The notes under the pieces are model-generated. The model was not told the DNA's origin and did no database searches. It saw only the letters and a program-made list of their open reading frames with translations. Below are positions 51,454 through 59,369 of a DNA stretch of 64,000 nt, piece after piece. The first letter of the stretch is position 1, and every line of letters starts with the position of its first letter. A program made the translations under genes and the position numbers. Source of the stretch: a bacterium (GTDB lineage: Bacteria > Arandabacterota > Arandabacteria > Arandabacterales > Arandabacteraceae); NCBI GenBank assembly GCA_029933125.1, contig JAOZOU010000001.1, positions 318,073-382,072 of the forward strand, given 5' to 3'.

Positions 51454-53537
51454 GACGCTACTCCCGCTGTTACCTCATTAAAGGTTGCCTCGAGTTTGCC
51501 CTCCTGCTCCTCTATTTCGTCTTTCATGCTTTCGAGCTCAAGCAAGTACTGGCTACCCAGTTCGCGAAGAATTACAGGATTAAGTTCGAGCATCACAAAC
51601 GGGATGAAACCGAGGCTTGAGCTGTCCATTGCTCGAGCTGCGATATCAGCCATATGGATTATCCGAACAAGGTGGGCACCATTGGCATCCTCTGTAACCA
51701 GCGTTGGACTGTGATGATAGGCAATCGCGTTTACAAGCAACTGTGGAAGTTTCCAGCGCACGGCTGCCCATGCTCCGATCCGCGTATGATCAAAACCGAC
51801 AATCTCTTCCTCAACGCCAACAAGAGGTTTGCCACTTTTGTAAGCCTCAACTATGACCTTCGCATAAGCACCGGCCTTAAACCTCAGACACAATGCCTTG
51901 CCGACATCATGAATAAGGCCAGCTGTGAAGGCTTCTTCGCAGTCAACGCTGCCCCACTTCCCGGCAAGTGCTCTTGCCCATGCTGCAGTCTTAAGAGCAT
52001 GCTTCCAAAGGAGATCGTACTCCTCAAACCCCTGGCCAAGGCTGCTTAAGAGGTCAGCATAGGCTATGTTGACTACGTGATTACGAATGGCTTCAACGCC
52101 GAGGATGGTGGTTGCCAGCGGAATTGTTGCAACCATGTGGGGAAGCCCATAATAGGCTGAATTGACAAGCCTCAGAACGCGACTTGCAAGTCCTTCATCT
52201 GTTGAGAGTACCTTTGCGACTTCACCGAGGGATGCATTTGGATCATCGAGCAGACGCCGCACCTTGGAAAGAACCTGGGGGAGGGAAGGAATAGCTTTCA
52301 GATGCTTACCATAGATGCGTTCAATGTCATCGTAAGATCGCTCATCAATCTGTCTTGAAGTTGAAGGCAAACGAACATAGCGAAGTGATCCACGTTCATG
52401 CGCTCGCCTGAGAGCTCCAAGCAGAACGGGATCAAAGTTCTTCTTGACTTTGCCTTGAAGTATTTCGATCGCTTCTTCATGGGTTGATGCCTGCCTAAAA
52501 GGTCGATCCGAAGTTATCGCATCGAAGGCATCAGCAAGCGCTATCACACGTGCTATGAAGGGAATACTATCACCAGAAAGTCCGAAGGGATACCCCGAAC
52601 CATCAAAATGCTCATGATGGTAGAGAACACCTGGGATGATATCTTTGAATCCCGTGCAAGCATTAAGGATTTCCGTGCCTATTATGGGATGCCGTTTTAT
52701 CCTTTCGTATTCCTCATCACTCAAACTATCCTCTTTGAGAAGTATGTTGTCAGGTATGCCAACCTTTCCTATGTCGTGGAGTAAGGCTGCAATTCTTACT
52801 TGATTTCGCATCCCCCATGAAGACTTCTGGACCTTATCATGAGCAAGCTCATTCAAGATTGCCATGGCATACATGGCAACACGATGTGAATGGCCATGAG
52901 TGTTAGGATCGCGAGCATCAAGAGCTGCGGATAGAGCATGAGCAAAGGATTGAAGTTTTTGCTCGCTCCTCGCTTCGCTTATTATCTGCTCACAGATGCT
53001 ACTGAGGTTGGCCGCTCCGATAACCAGCCTGAGTTCCTCCTCAGGTATGAAGGAATCTCCCATCTTGATAGCAATCACAACTCCTGCAATTGCCGACTCC
53101 ACCTTGACGGGGACAGCAATGGTATCTTCCGCGCTTGGTTTCTTATTTGAAATCTCATCGATATGGATTGCTTCGTCACTTTCGGGGAATGCTTGTGTCT
53201 CAATCATTTCACTAATGCTTTTGAGCCTTTCGTTCCATGTCCTCTTGTCTACCCCTTGAGAGGCTCCAAAGAGCTGAGCATCAGGTTCGCTTGCGTCATA
53301 AATGAATATCGCAACTTCGTTACAGTTGATGCTCTTCCTCGTAGTCTCTGCTATCTGGCTAAGAACGGCGGTGATACTTCCAACATCATCATCATCCACA
53401 ACACCCTTGGCTGAAGACCTGGACCGATTCTCAGCGCTGACAGGGAATTTTCTTTCAGCAAGCTCTCGGAAGCGCTCCCTTCCTGCCTGGGAAGCCAAGG
53501 CATCAAATAGAGTGATGTCCTTGTCAAGGTTATTCAT
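51450..53537 (-). CDS. GAF, HD-GYP and HDOD domain protein (cyclic-di-GMP phosphodiesterase candidate)
   Basis: ATG 53537 has AAGGAG six bases upstream. An N-terminal GAF domain covers about residues 45-195. A complete HD-GYP domain follows (about 200-370) with HSHRVAMYAMAI, the HD pair in ALLHDIGKVGIPD, VLYHHEHFDGSGYPFG, DAFDAITSDRPFR, so hydrolysis of cyclic-di-GMP is expected. An HDOD domain comes last (about 410-610: SLPQVLSKVRRLLDDPNASL, LVNSAYYGLPHMVATIPLA, GLIHDVGKALCL). HD-GYP and HDOD in one chain is uncommon. Its start overlaps the end of the MotB-like gene and its end overlaps glgP, placing a c-di-GMP-degrading enzyme between the stator genes and glycogen catabolism. Confidence 0.92.
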   Translation of the reverse strand: MNNLDKDITLFDALASQAGRERFRELAERKFPVSAENRSRSSAKGVVDDDDVGSITAVLSQIAETTRKSINCNEVAIFIYDASEPDAQLFGASQGVDKRTWNERLKSISEMIETQAFPESDEAIHIDEISNKKPSAEDTIAVPVKVESAIAGVVIAIKMGDSFIPEEELRLVIGAANLSSICEQIISEARSEQKLQSFAHALSAALDARDPNTHGHSHRVAMYAMAILNELAHDKVQKSSWGMRNQVRIAALLHDIGKVGIPDNILLKEDSLSDEEYERIKRHPIIGTEILNACTGFKDIIPGVLYHHEHFDGSGYPFGLSGDSIPFIARVIALADAFDAITSDRPFRQASTHEEAIEILQGKVKKNFDPVLLGALRRAHERGSLRYVRLPSTSRQIDERSYDDIERIYGKHLKAIPSLPQVLSKVRRLLDDPNASLGEVAKVLSTDEGLASRVLRLVNSAYYGLPHMVATIPLATTILGVEAIRNHVVNIAYADLLSSLGQGFEEYDLLWKHALKTAAWARALAGKWGSVDCEEAFTAGLIHDVGKALCLRFKAGAYAKVIVEAYKSGKPLVGVEEEIVGFDHTRIGAWAAVRWKLPQLLVNAIAYHHSPTLVTEDANGAHLVRIIHMADIAARAMDSSSLGFIPFVMLELNPVILRELGSQYLLELESMKDEIEEQEGKLEATFNEVTAGVAS

Positions 53538-54279
53538 GGCCATCTCCTTCCTTCACATTGTAGATAAGAGATATCTCCACCCTTCGGTTCTTACGGCGAT
53601 TTTTTTCGGAATCATTAGGAACAAGCGGAGCCTGATCTGCGAGTCCCAGCGCGTAGAGTGACTCTGGCGGAACAGCATGTGCCTCAAGATAGTGAACCAC
53701 ATTTACTGCACGTGAAATGGAAAGTTCCCAATTTGATGGGAATTGAGGTGTCGAAATCGGCAGATCACAGGTGTGGCCAACAACAAGAACACGACCGGGT
53801 CTTGCTCTGATGGCCTCGGCTGCAAGTTCAAGGACAGGCTGAGCTTGGGGTTTGATATCAGCACTTCCCCGCTCGAAAAGCAATGCATCTGAGATACGGA
53901 GCTTTATTCCCTTCGAGGTCTCCTCAACAACGAGTTCTTCGTTTTCGCCAAGATCCGAACGCTTCTTGATAGCTTCGACAGCTTTTTCATATTCACTCTT
54001 TCCCTCGGCCCCTTCACCACTCTTAACCAAGACCTCCTGTGGGAGAAATCCCACAGAGCCACTGTGGAGCTGGTCTCTGCCGCCTGCAAACGGCATGAAT
54101 GAAAAAGCGCCCTTGACCGAACCAATAGCTTTTCTGAAGCGCGGCTCCTTTATTTGTGCAAGTGTGACCATGAGAATCATGAATGTCAGCAAAAGTATCA
54201 TCAGCGAGACATAGGTGACCATAAAGCTGTCTTCCTCTGCATCAGCCTTCTTCCGAACTGGACGATAGTCATTCGGCAA
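53530..54279 (-). CDS. motB2: MotB/OmpA-like stator protein lacking the proton-binding Asp
   Basis: 249 residues: short basic N-terminus, one membrane helix (MVTYVSLMILLLTFMILMVT, about 20-39) and an OmpA peptidoglycan-binding domain (about 120-245: LLFERGSADIKPQAQPVLEL, VVGHTCDLPISTPQFPSNWE, NRRKNRRVEISLIYN). In MotB the helix carries YADxxT with the proton-carrying Asp; here the matching positions read YVSLMI, so Ser25 replaces the Asp. It overlaps the true MotB gene by 11 bases and shares the OmpA motif DLPIS...FPSNWELS with it. Likely a partner subunit in a mixed stator, or a peptidoglycan anchor. Confidence 0.85.
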   Translation of the reverse strand: MPNDYRPVRKKADAEEDSFMVTYVSLMILLLTFMILMVTLAQIKEPRFRKAIGSVKGAFSFMPFAGGRDQLHSGSVGFLPQEVLVKSGEGAEGKSEYEKAVEAIKKRSDLGENEELVVEETSKGIKLRISDALLFERGSADIKPQAQPVLELAAEAIRARPGRVLVVGHTCDLPISTPQFPSNWELSISRAVNVVHYLEAHAVPPESLYALGLADQAPLVPNDSEKNRRKNRRVEISLIYNVKEGDGHE

Positions 54280-55015
54280 AAGGCAGCCCCCCTCTTAGGT
54301 CGAACTCTATCTCAACTCTGCGATTGCGCCTTCTTGCCTCCTCATTCACATTCGGAACGAGCGGATCATATTGGGCTCTCGCGAGAGCTGCAAATTTGAC
54401 ACCCTCACCCGTTAGTGATCTAAGTATTCTCAAAACGTTGGTTGCTCTACGAGCTGAGAGCTCCCAGTTTGATGGAAACTCTAGTGTTGATATCGGCAGA
54501 TCACATGTATGACCTGAGATGATAACTATCGCCTGCTCCCTGGTTGCGATCTTTGCTATCGTCCTTAGGAGATCCCTGGCACTCGGTTTCACTGCTGCCT
54601 TTCCAAGATCAAAAAGGATGGGGGTTTGAATTCTGAAAAGCACACCAGTTTCGGTCGTCTGAACCTCGACTCCTTCCTGTTCCTCAATTGCTTTCTTTAT
54701 CTCCTCCGCGCGTTCGCGGATTGGACGGCGCGTGGTTTCTTCAAGCTGCCCAACGTCAGCGAAAAGGGGTATCACACCTGCATGTCCCGGGAAGGGGCCT
54801 GTTCCGCCACCCGGTATCACACGATTTCCTTTTGTGCCTGGGATAACTGCAAGCGCACCCTTAATTGAATGAACCGCGCTCTCCCATTTGCCAGGCTGAT
54901 AAGAACAGAAAGAGTAGACAAGCACAAAGAAAGTGAAAAGCAATGTGACCATGTCACCGAAAGTGGTGAGCCATCCCTGGCCCCCTTCGCCCTCCGTCTT
55001 CTGTTTTCCAGGCAT
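54269..55015 (-). CDS. motB: Flagellar motor stator protein MotB
   Basis: 248 residues starting at the ATG of the TGATG overlap with motA. The N-terminal membrane helix carries WLTTFGDMVTLLFTFFVLV with the conserved proton/sodium-binding Asp21. A plug-like amphipathic stretch and linker follow, then an OmpA domain (ILFDLGKAAVKPSARDLLR, ISGHTCDLPISTLEFPSNWE, NEEARRRNRRVEIEFDL) that anchors it to peptidoglycan. It forms the ion channel with MotA and supplies torque. Translationally coupled to motA upstream and to a second MotB-like gene downstream. Confidence 0.93.
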   Translation of the reverse strand: MPGKQKTEGEGGQGWLTTFGDMVTLLFTFFVLVYSFCSYQPGKWESAVHSIKGALAVIPGTKGNRVIPGGGTGPFPGHAGVIPLFADVGQLEETTRRPIRERAEEIKKAIEEQEGVEVQTTETGVLFRIQTPILFDLGKAAVKPSARDLLRTIAKIATREQAIVIISGHTCDLPISTLEFPSNWELSARRATNVLRILRSLTGEGVKFAALARAQYDPLVPNVNEEARRRNRRVEIEFDLRGGLPFAE

Positions 55016-55797
55016 CACCGCGTACCAGCTTTAGCAGGAATGAGATTCTCTCTCATCTTGGGAGCGAGGAAAGCCTTAAGTTTCCTTTCAACGACCCGGG
55101 GACTGTCGCCTGATTGGATTGACCTTATTCCCTCGATGATCAGTTCTTTGACCATAACCTCATGCTCAGAGATGGTTTCAAGCTTGCCAGCAAGAGGTAA
55201 GCAGATGAGGTTGGCAATCAAAGTTCCGTAGAAAGTTGTTATCAAGGCAACTGCCATTCCAGGACCAATTGAAGATGGATCCTCAATCGATCGCAGCATC
55301 TGAATTAAGCCTATAAGTGTACCTAACATACCGAAGGCTGGGGCATACTTTCCCATTGCCTTAAACATTCCCTGCCCGCGCTTGTGGCGTTCCATGAGGA
55401 AGTTGAGTTCCATACGAAGCATGGACGTTACGAGATCTGGATCAAGACCATCGATAGCAAGCTCAAGACCACCCTTCATGAAGGGATCATCGACTGTGGC
55501 AAGATCCTTTTCGAGAGCAAGCAGACCTTCACGCCTCGCTTTCTCAGCAAAAGTTACGAGCTTGCGTATCGTCTCCTGAGGAGAAGCTGTCTTGTGGAGA
55601 AAAGCATTCTTCACAACACCGACAACTCTAAGGATGTCACCCAAGGGATAGTTCATGAGGGTTGCAGCAACTGTTCCGCCCGCAGTGATCATCAGCGAGG
55701 GGATGTTGATGAAGATGGCAACCCCACCACCCTGGAAGATTGCCATAAAGAGAAGGCCACTGCCAGCCAATATACCAATAACAGTTGTTATGTCCAT
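55015..55797 (-). CDS. motA: Flagellar motor stator protein MotA
   Basis: 260 residues with four membrane helices: ITTVIGILAGSGLLFMAIF, a second helix near IPSLMITAGGTVAATLMNY, then a cytoplasmic domain with the charged torque-generating loop (MLRMELNFLMERHKRGQGMF), and helices 3 and 4 (FGMLGTLIGLIQMLRSI; VALITTFYGTLIANLICLP). Pro/charged residues typical of MotA are present. Ion conduction is with MotB, encoded next with a TGATG overlap; FlbD is encoded upstream with a 10-base overlap. The absence of a strong ribosome site suggests coupled translation. Confidence 0.95.
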   Translation of the reverse strand: MDITTVIGILAGSGLLFMAIFQGGGVAIFINIPSLMITAGGTVAATLMNYPLGDILRVVGVVKNAFLHKTASPQETIRKLVTFAEKARREGLLALEKDLATVDDPFMKGGLELAIDGLDPDLVTSMLRMELNFLMERHKRGQGMFKAMGKYAPAFGMLGTLIGLIQMLRSIEDPSSIGPGMAVALITTFYGTLIANLICLPLAGKLETISEHEVMVKELIIEGIRSIQSGDSPRVVERKLKAFLAPKMRENLIPAKAGTR

Positions 55798-56003
55798 ACA
55801 GTTTCCTCGCTCGATCTTGCAAGCCTATTCACTTTGGCAGCAAATTGGGTGAAGCGCTCGGCAACATCCTCAGGCGCCTCACAAACCATGAGTTTCTTAC
55901 CCGTTGTCAATGTGATCAGAGTATCAGGGGTCGCTTCAAGCAGTTCGATCAGGTTAGGATTGACGAAGATCTGGTTGCCGTTAAGTAAAGTGAGCTCTAT
56001 CAA
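55788..56003 (-). CDS. flbD: Flagellar protein FlbD
   Basis: 71 residues from a TTG start at 56003, which has GGAAGG nine bases upstream and gives the family start MIELTLLNGNQIFVNPNLIE; a 14-residue longer form from 56045 is not family-like. The core ELLEATPDTLITLTTGKKLM and the C-terminal helix VAERFTQFAAKVNRL are typical of the small FlbD/swarming-motility family found beside motA/motB. Its exact role in motility is not established. It overlaps motA by 10 bases. Confidence 0.88.
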   Translation of the reverse strand: MIELTLLNGNQIFVNPNLIELLEATPDTLITLTTGKKLMVCEAPEDVAERFTQFAAKVNRLARSSEETVWT

Positions 56004-56041
56004 TTGTATCGACCTTCCCCGGGTATATTTACTGGAGTCGA

Positions 56042-56338
56042 TCAAAGACCGAAAAGCTCCAGAAGCTTCTTAGCAACATGATTGATAACTTCTTCAGTTC
56101 CGTAGAAGCCGCTTCTTACCCTTTCGCCTATCTCAGCTCTTATCTTCGTCACGCCAGATTCGAGGCGTTTGAGGTCTCCACCCACAGCGTTCCCACTTTT
56201 CCCTATCTCGTTTCTTCCATCGCCTGAAATATCTACGATGTCCCGCTTCTTGACGTTGGATTGACAGCACCTTTCAGGCTTTGATGGTTCAGAGCCCCCA
56301 ATTGGAGGAATTAAGTTGCCATTTCCTCCTATAACCAA
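56042..56338 (-). CDS. FlgM-like anti-sigma factor candidate
   Basis: 98 residues from a TTG at 56338 with AAGGAGGT seven bases upstream, giving MVIGGNGNLIPPIGG; GTG starts three codons earlier overlap the ribosome site. A polar, disordered middle (RDIVDISGDGRNEIGKSG, like the FlgM 'DxVxIS' segment) precedes a C-terminal helix pair VTKIRAEIGERVRSGFYGTE then INHVAKKLLELFG, which closely follows the FlgM sigma-28-binding pattern (I..I...I..G.Y....-.VA..LL). Position between fliD and flbD fits. Identification is by pattern only; another flagellar small protein is possible. Confidence 0.55.
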   Translation of the reverse strand: MVIGGNGNLIPPIGGSEPSKPERCCQSNVKKRDIVDISGDGRNEIGKSGNAVGGDLKRLESGVTKIRAEIGERVRSGFYGTEEVINHVAKKLLELFGL

Positions 56339-56359
56339 CCTCACCACCTCCTTGTTACA

Positions 56360-57772
56360 CTACATCCCGAGCAAGCTTGAGTAACTATTGGCAACAGCCT
56401 GCGACATCTGCAATGCGTAGAGCGCCTCCTGAAGTGCAGCAAACTGATCGCGCAGCGTTTTCTCTCGTACTCTTATATACTCCTGCTCCCTATCTATGCT
56501 GTCTTCAAGGAGATCGATTTTCGAACTTACTGCGTTCCTACTCGATGAGATAGTGCCGCCAGGGCTCGTGTACCCATCGAGCAAAGAAACAAGTGATGTA
56601 GCAATACCGTCTGTCCCTGCAAAGAGCTCTTCGAGGGCTTCAGGGTCCTGACTTATCGCCTCCTCAAGAGTGTCGGAATCGGAAACGGAGAAGCTCCCAC
56701 TCCTGGTAGAACTGATGCCGATCTGACTCAGGGCGCTATAGCTTGAGGAAGAGACAAAAGCGTTCATAACCTGCCGCATATTTGTACGCAGAGTTATGTA
56801 CGGATAATCTCCTGAAAGAATCCCTCTTTCATAGGTAGTACCATCAACGCTTGTCTTGGCAACGAGGTAGTTGAAGGCATCATTGTAAGCTGACAGGAAA
56901 TCCTCAATCTCTGATTTTATCCCTTCCACATCAATTGAAGTGGTAAGTGTGATGGGACTATCACCTGTCTCTTGCTCAGCAAGAAGCGTTAGCGTCATGC
57001 CCTCGATGACATTTTCAACAACATTGCTACTGCTTACAACATTGATGCCATCGACCGTAAGCTTGGCATCGAGTTCGTTGTTGCCAAGATCTGCATAGAT
57101 GTAACCACCAACTGTATCAGTCGCCTGTGAGGCATTGGTCACACCGAGGATTCCCAAGAGCCCATCGGTATCTGTGAAAGTCATCTTGCCAGCAGTTCCT
57201 GTCGAACCACTTGTAATGGAGAGCTTGCATGTAGTTGGGGTATCAAGCACGCAGGATGCCACAACAGCACCATCGGTGGCATCGTTTATCGCAGTAGCAA
57301 TCTTGGTTAGCACAGTTTCATTGGTGTCCCCAGAAGAGATTGTTACACTTACATCATAGGTATCGTCACCCACCGTGATTGAAAATGTCTTGGTACCGGA
57401 ATTACTTGAACTCAATGTAGTGGCATCCTGGTCGTATCTGTTAGAAACCACGCTATGAGCTCTAGCAAGCTGGGTGACAAAAACGGTATGCGATCCCTCG
57501 GTTGCACTCCCGGATGCTATCGCAGTAAGGATTGTCTCATCAGAGGATGACACTGTCTTAGACCGAAAGATTGATGATGTGCCAGTCTGGGAGAGACGTT
57601 CAGCGGCATCCTGGAGTGCCTCTAGCTTCGAGTCAAGATCGGCAAAGACAGCGCTTTTGACCTCGAGTGTTGATTTCTCTGCTTCAAGGGAGGTTACCCT
57701 ATCCCTCAGGTAATAGAGGTACTGATTGAGAAAATCGTCGAGGCTAATGGAACCTATCTCATTGGATGACAT
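56360..57772 (-). CDS. fliD: Flagellar filament cap protein FliD (HAP2)
   Basis: 470 residues. The N-terminal region (ISLDDFLNQYLYYLRDRVTS, coiled-coil) and the FliD_N core (LDSKLEALQDAAERL, LARAHSVVSNRYDQ) are followed by a Ser/Thr-rich central domain containing DTYDVSVTISSGDTNETV, typical of FliD. The FliD_C half follows, with FLSAYNDAFNYLVAKTSVDG, a LSQIGISSTRSGSFSVSDSD-type motif and the C-terminal coiled coil (SSKIDLLEDSIDREQEYIRV, LQMSQAVANSYSSLLGM). Caps the growing filament and folds flagellin. GGAAGG precedes the ATG, and the start overlaps the fliS end by 14 bases. Confidence 0.94.
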   Translation of the reverse strand: MSSNEIGSISLDDFLNQYLYYLRDRVTSLEAEKSTLEVKSAVFADLDSKLEALQDAAERLSQTGTSSIFRSKTVSSSDETILTAIASGSATEGSHTVFVTQLARAHSVVSNRYDQDATTLSSSNSGTKTFSITVGDDTYDVSVTISSGDTNETVLTKIATAINDATDGAVVASCVLDTPTTCKLSITSGSTGTAGKMTFTDTDGLLGILGVTNASQATDTVGGYIYADLGNNELDAKLTVDGINVVSSSNVVENVIEGMTLTLLAEQETGDSPITLTTSIDVEGIKSEIEDFLSAYNDAFNYLVAKTSVDGTTYERGILSGDYPYITLRTNMRQVMNAFVSSSSYSALSQIGISSTRSGSFSVSDSDTLEEAISQDPEALEELFAGTDGIATSLVSLLDGYTSPGGTISSSRNAVSSKIDLLEDSIDREQEYIRVREKTLRDQFAALQEALYALQMSQAVANSYSSLLGM

Positions 57773-58115
57773 TCTCGCCTTCCTCCACTACACTCTCGGC
57801 ACTCTCAGTTGCCATCCTCTCTATCGCAGTCGCCCACATATGTCTCATTTCACTTATTATCTTGAGCGCCTGCTCGTAATCGTTCTTCTTCACCAAATCA
57901 AGACAATACTCATAGAGACTAAAGAGACGCCCGGATATTTCTTGATAATCAAGGTCAAGTGAGCTCATGAGCTCCACAAGGCCCTTGCTGGCTCCCTTCA
58001 TATCAGAGTTCTTGAGGCACTTAATCACGTGGTCATAAAGCACAAGAATCAGTTTGCCGGGTGATGCCCCAACAACCTGATTTTCCTTGTAGGCATTGAT
58101 TCCGTCATAGTCCAT
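57759..58115 (-). CDS. fliS: Flagellin export chaperone FliS
   Basis: 118 residues from ATG 58115, which has GGGAGGAG eight bases upstream and gives MDYDGINAYKENQVVGASPG, the usual FliS opening; a 10-residue longer form from 58145 lacks a ribosome site. The four-helix bundle shows KLILVLYDHVIKCLKNSDMK, LMSSLDLDYQEISGRLFSLY and a tail EMRHMWATAIERM. Binds the flagellin C-terminus and keeps it unpolymerised until export. It follows the flagellin gene on the same strand, with a strong hairpin in between, and overlaps fliD. Confidence 0.93.
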   Translation of the reverse strand: MDYDGINAYKENQVVGASPGKLILVLYDHVIKCLKNSDMKGASKGLVELMSSLDLDYQEISGRLFSLYEYCLDLVKKNDYEQALKIISEMRHMWATAIERMATESAESVVEEGENVIQ

Positions 58116-58171
58116 CTTGCCTGCTCCTCCCAAAGGAACGCTCATGTTGCGAGAAGATTCCCTTTATTCCT

Positions 58172-58203
58172 GGTTGGTGCCCCTTGGCTAAGGGGCACCA
58201 ACC
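58172..58203 (-). terminator. Strong hairpin between flagellin and fliS
   Basis: GGTTGGTGCCCCTT (58172-58185) pairs perfectly over 14 bp with AAGGGGCACCAACC (58190-58203) around a GGCT loop. It lies 30 bases past the flagellin stop. No T-run follows, so it may act as a partial terminator or a 3' stabiliser letting flagellin be made in excess over FliS/FliD. Confidence 0.6.
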
Positions 58204-58232
58204 TTAGGGGCGCCTTCCGTGCTTGCTTTTCC

Positions 58233-59078
58233 TCAACCACCTCTGATCAGAGTAAGAATACTCTGAGGAGCCAGGTTCGCCTGTGCTAGCATTGCCGTAG
58301 CCGTTTGCTGGAGCACAAGATACTTAGTAGCCTCGAGTTGCTCCATAGCCATGTCAGCATTGTAGATACGGCTATAGGAAGCCATCACGTTGGTTATTGC
58401 AACCGAGACATTGGCTTCCTTGATGCTCATTCTTGAAGATGTTGAACCAATGGATTGCAGGCTGGTGTTGATGGTGTTGATCGCTGCGTTCACATTCGCA
58501 AGCGAAGTGGAAGCAGCTGAGCTTGTCGATACATCGAGATCGGAGTCAGCAACACTGAGAGCAGAAGATCTGTGATCTTGCGAAATTCCGAAGCTCAAGG
58601 TATCCGTAGCCTGCTCGCCAACCTGGAACTGCTTGCTCGTGTAGGTACCATCGAGCAATGTCACCCCACCCCAGGTTGTCTGCTCAACAATCTGGTCGAT
58701 TTCAGCCGCCAGATCGTCTAGCTGGCTTTCCACTGCAGCACGCTCGGAGCTGCCGAGGGTATCATTTGCAGCCTGAAGGATCTTCTCCTTCATGGTGATA
58801 AGGATCTCACTTATCTGCTGAATACCACCCTCAGCAACAGCAAGCAGGTTCTGGACGTCACCGATGTTATCACGGGCAACAGCCAGACCCCTTGCCCTCG
58901 AATCAAGCTTCTTGGCAAAAGTCATACCTGCAGGATCATCAGCTGCACTGTTGATCCTCCGGCCCGTTGCCAAGCGGAGCTGATGAAGACTCAGCTTGGA
59001 ATTAACCTCACGCAGCGCGTTGAGGGCATTCAAGGCTGCGATATTGGTATTAATACGACTGAGGTCTGCATTCGCCAT
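58233..59078 (-). CDS. fliC: Flagellin
   Basis: 281 residues, a short flagellin with almost no variable D2/D3 region. The N-terminal D0/D1 helices are standard (INTNIAALNALNALREVNSK, RLATGRRINSAADDPAGMTF, LAVAEGGIQQISEILITMKE, GGVTLLDGTY). The C-terminal D1/D0 follows (INTSLQSIGSTSSRMSIKEA, ATKYLVLQQTATAMLAQANL, ending APQSILTLIRGG). GGAAGGGGG precedes the ATG. A sigma-28-type promoter lies about 215 bases upstream. Two glycosyltransferase genes directly upstream suggest the filament is glycosylated, and its many Ser/Thr residues in SVADSDLDVSTSSAASTS would be possible sites; that is inference. Confidence 0.97.
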   Translation of the reverse strand: MANADLSRINTNIAALNALNALREVNSKLSLHQLRLATGRRINSAADDPAGMTFAKKLDSRARGLAVARDNIGDVQNLLAVAEGGIQQISEILITMKEKILQAANDTLGSSERAAVESQLDDLAAEIDQIVEQTTWGGVTLLDGTYTSKQFQVGEQATDTLSFGISQDHRSSALSVADSDLDVSTSSAASTSLANVNAAINTINTSLQSIGSTSSRMSIKEANVSVAITNVMASYSRIYNADMAMEQLEATKYLVLQQTATAMLAQANLAPQSILTLIRGG

Positions 59079-59293
59079 GACCTAAAACCCCCTTCCGATC
59101 ATCTTGACCTCACTGGGGCTTCCTTGCCTGCTTCGGTACTTGCCTTCATGGCAACTACCCCGAAAAGTTTCCTCAAAACCAGCAAGCCATAAGCACTCGA
59201 AAGTGCAGGCAAGAAGAACCAACACCTCCCTTCATAAGAGCATCTCATTTATTCGCTTTGCGCCCATGGTCGACATTCTGACTCCCACAAGAC

Positions 59294-59320
59294 CTATCGC
59301 TAGGTGGGCCAAATACTTTA
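59294..59320 (-). promoter_or_regulatory. Sigma-28 (FliA)-type promoter for flagellin
   Basis: On the minus strand TAAA (59320-59317), 15 bases, then AGCGATAG (59301-59294) matches the flagellar sigma-28 layout TAAA-N15-GCCGATAA with all four -35 bases and five of eight -10 bases. The predicted start is near 59286, leaving a leader of about 200 bases before the flagellin ATG. The rest of the 59079-59369 gap shows no gene. Confidence 0.55.
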
Positions 59321-59369
59321 GGGTTGAGTAAAAGAAAATCAAGCCCGGATCGGCTAGCTTTGCAGTTTC

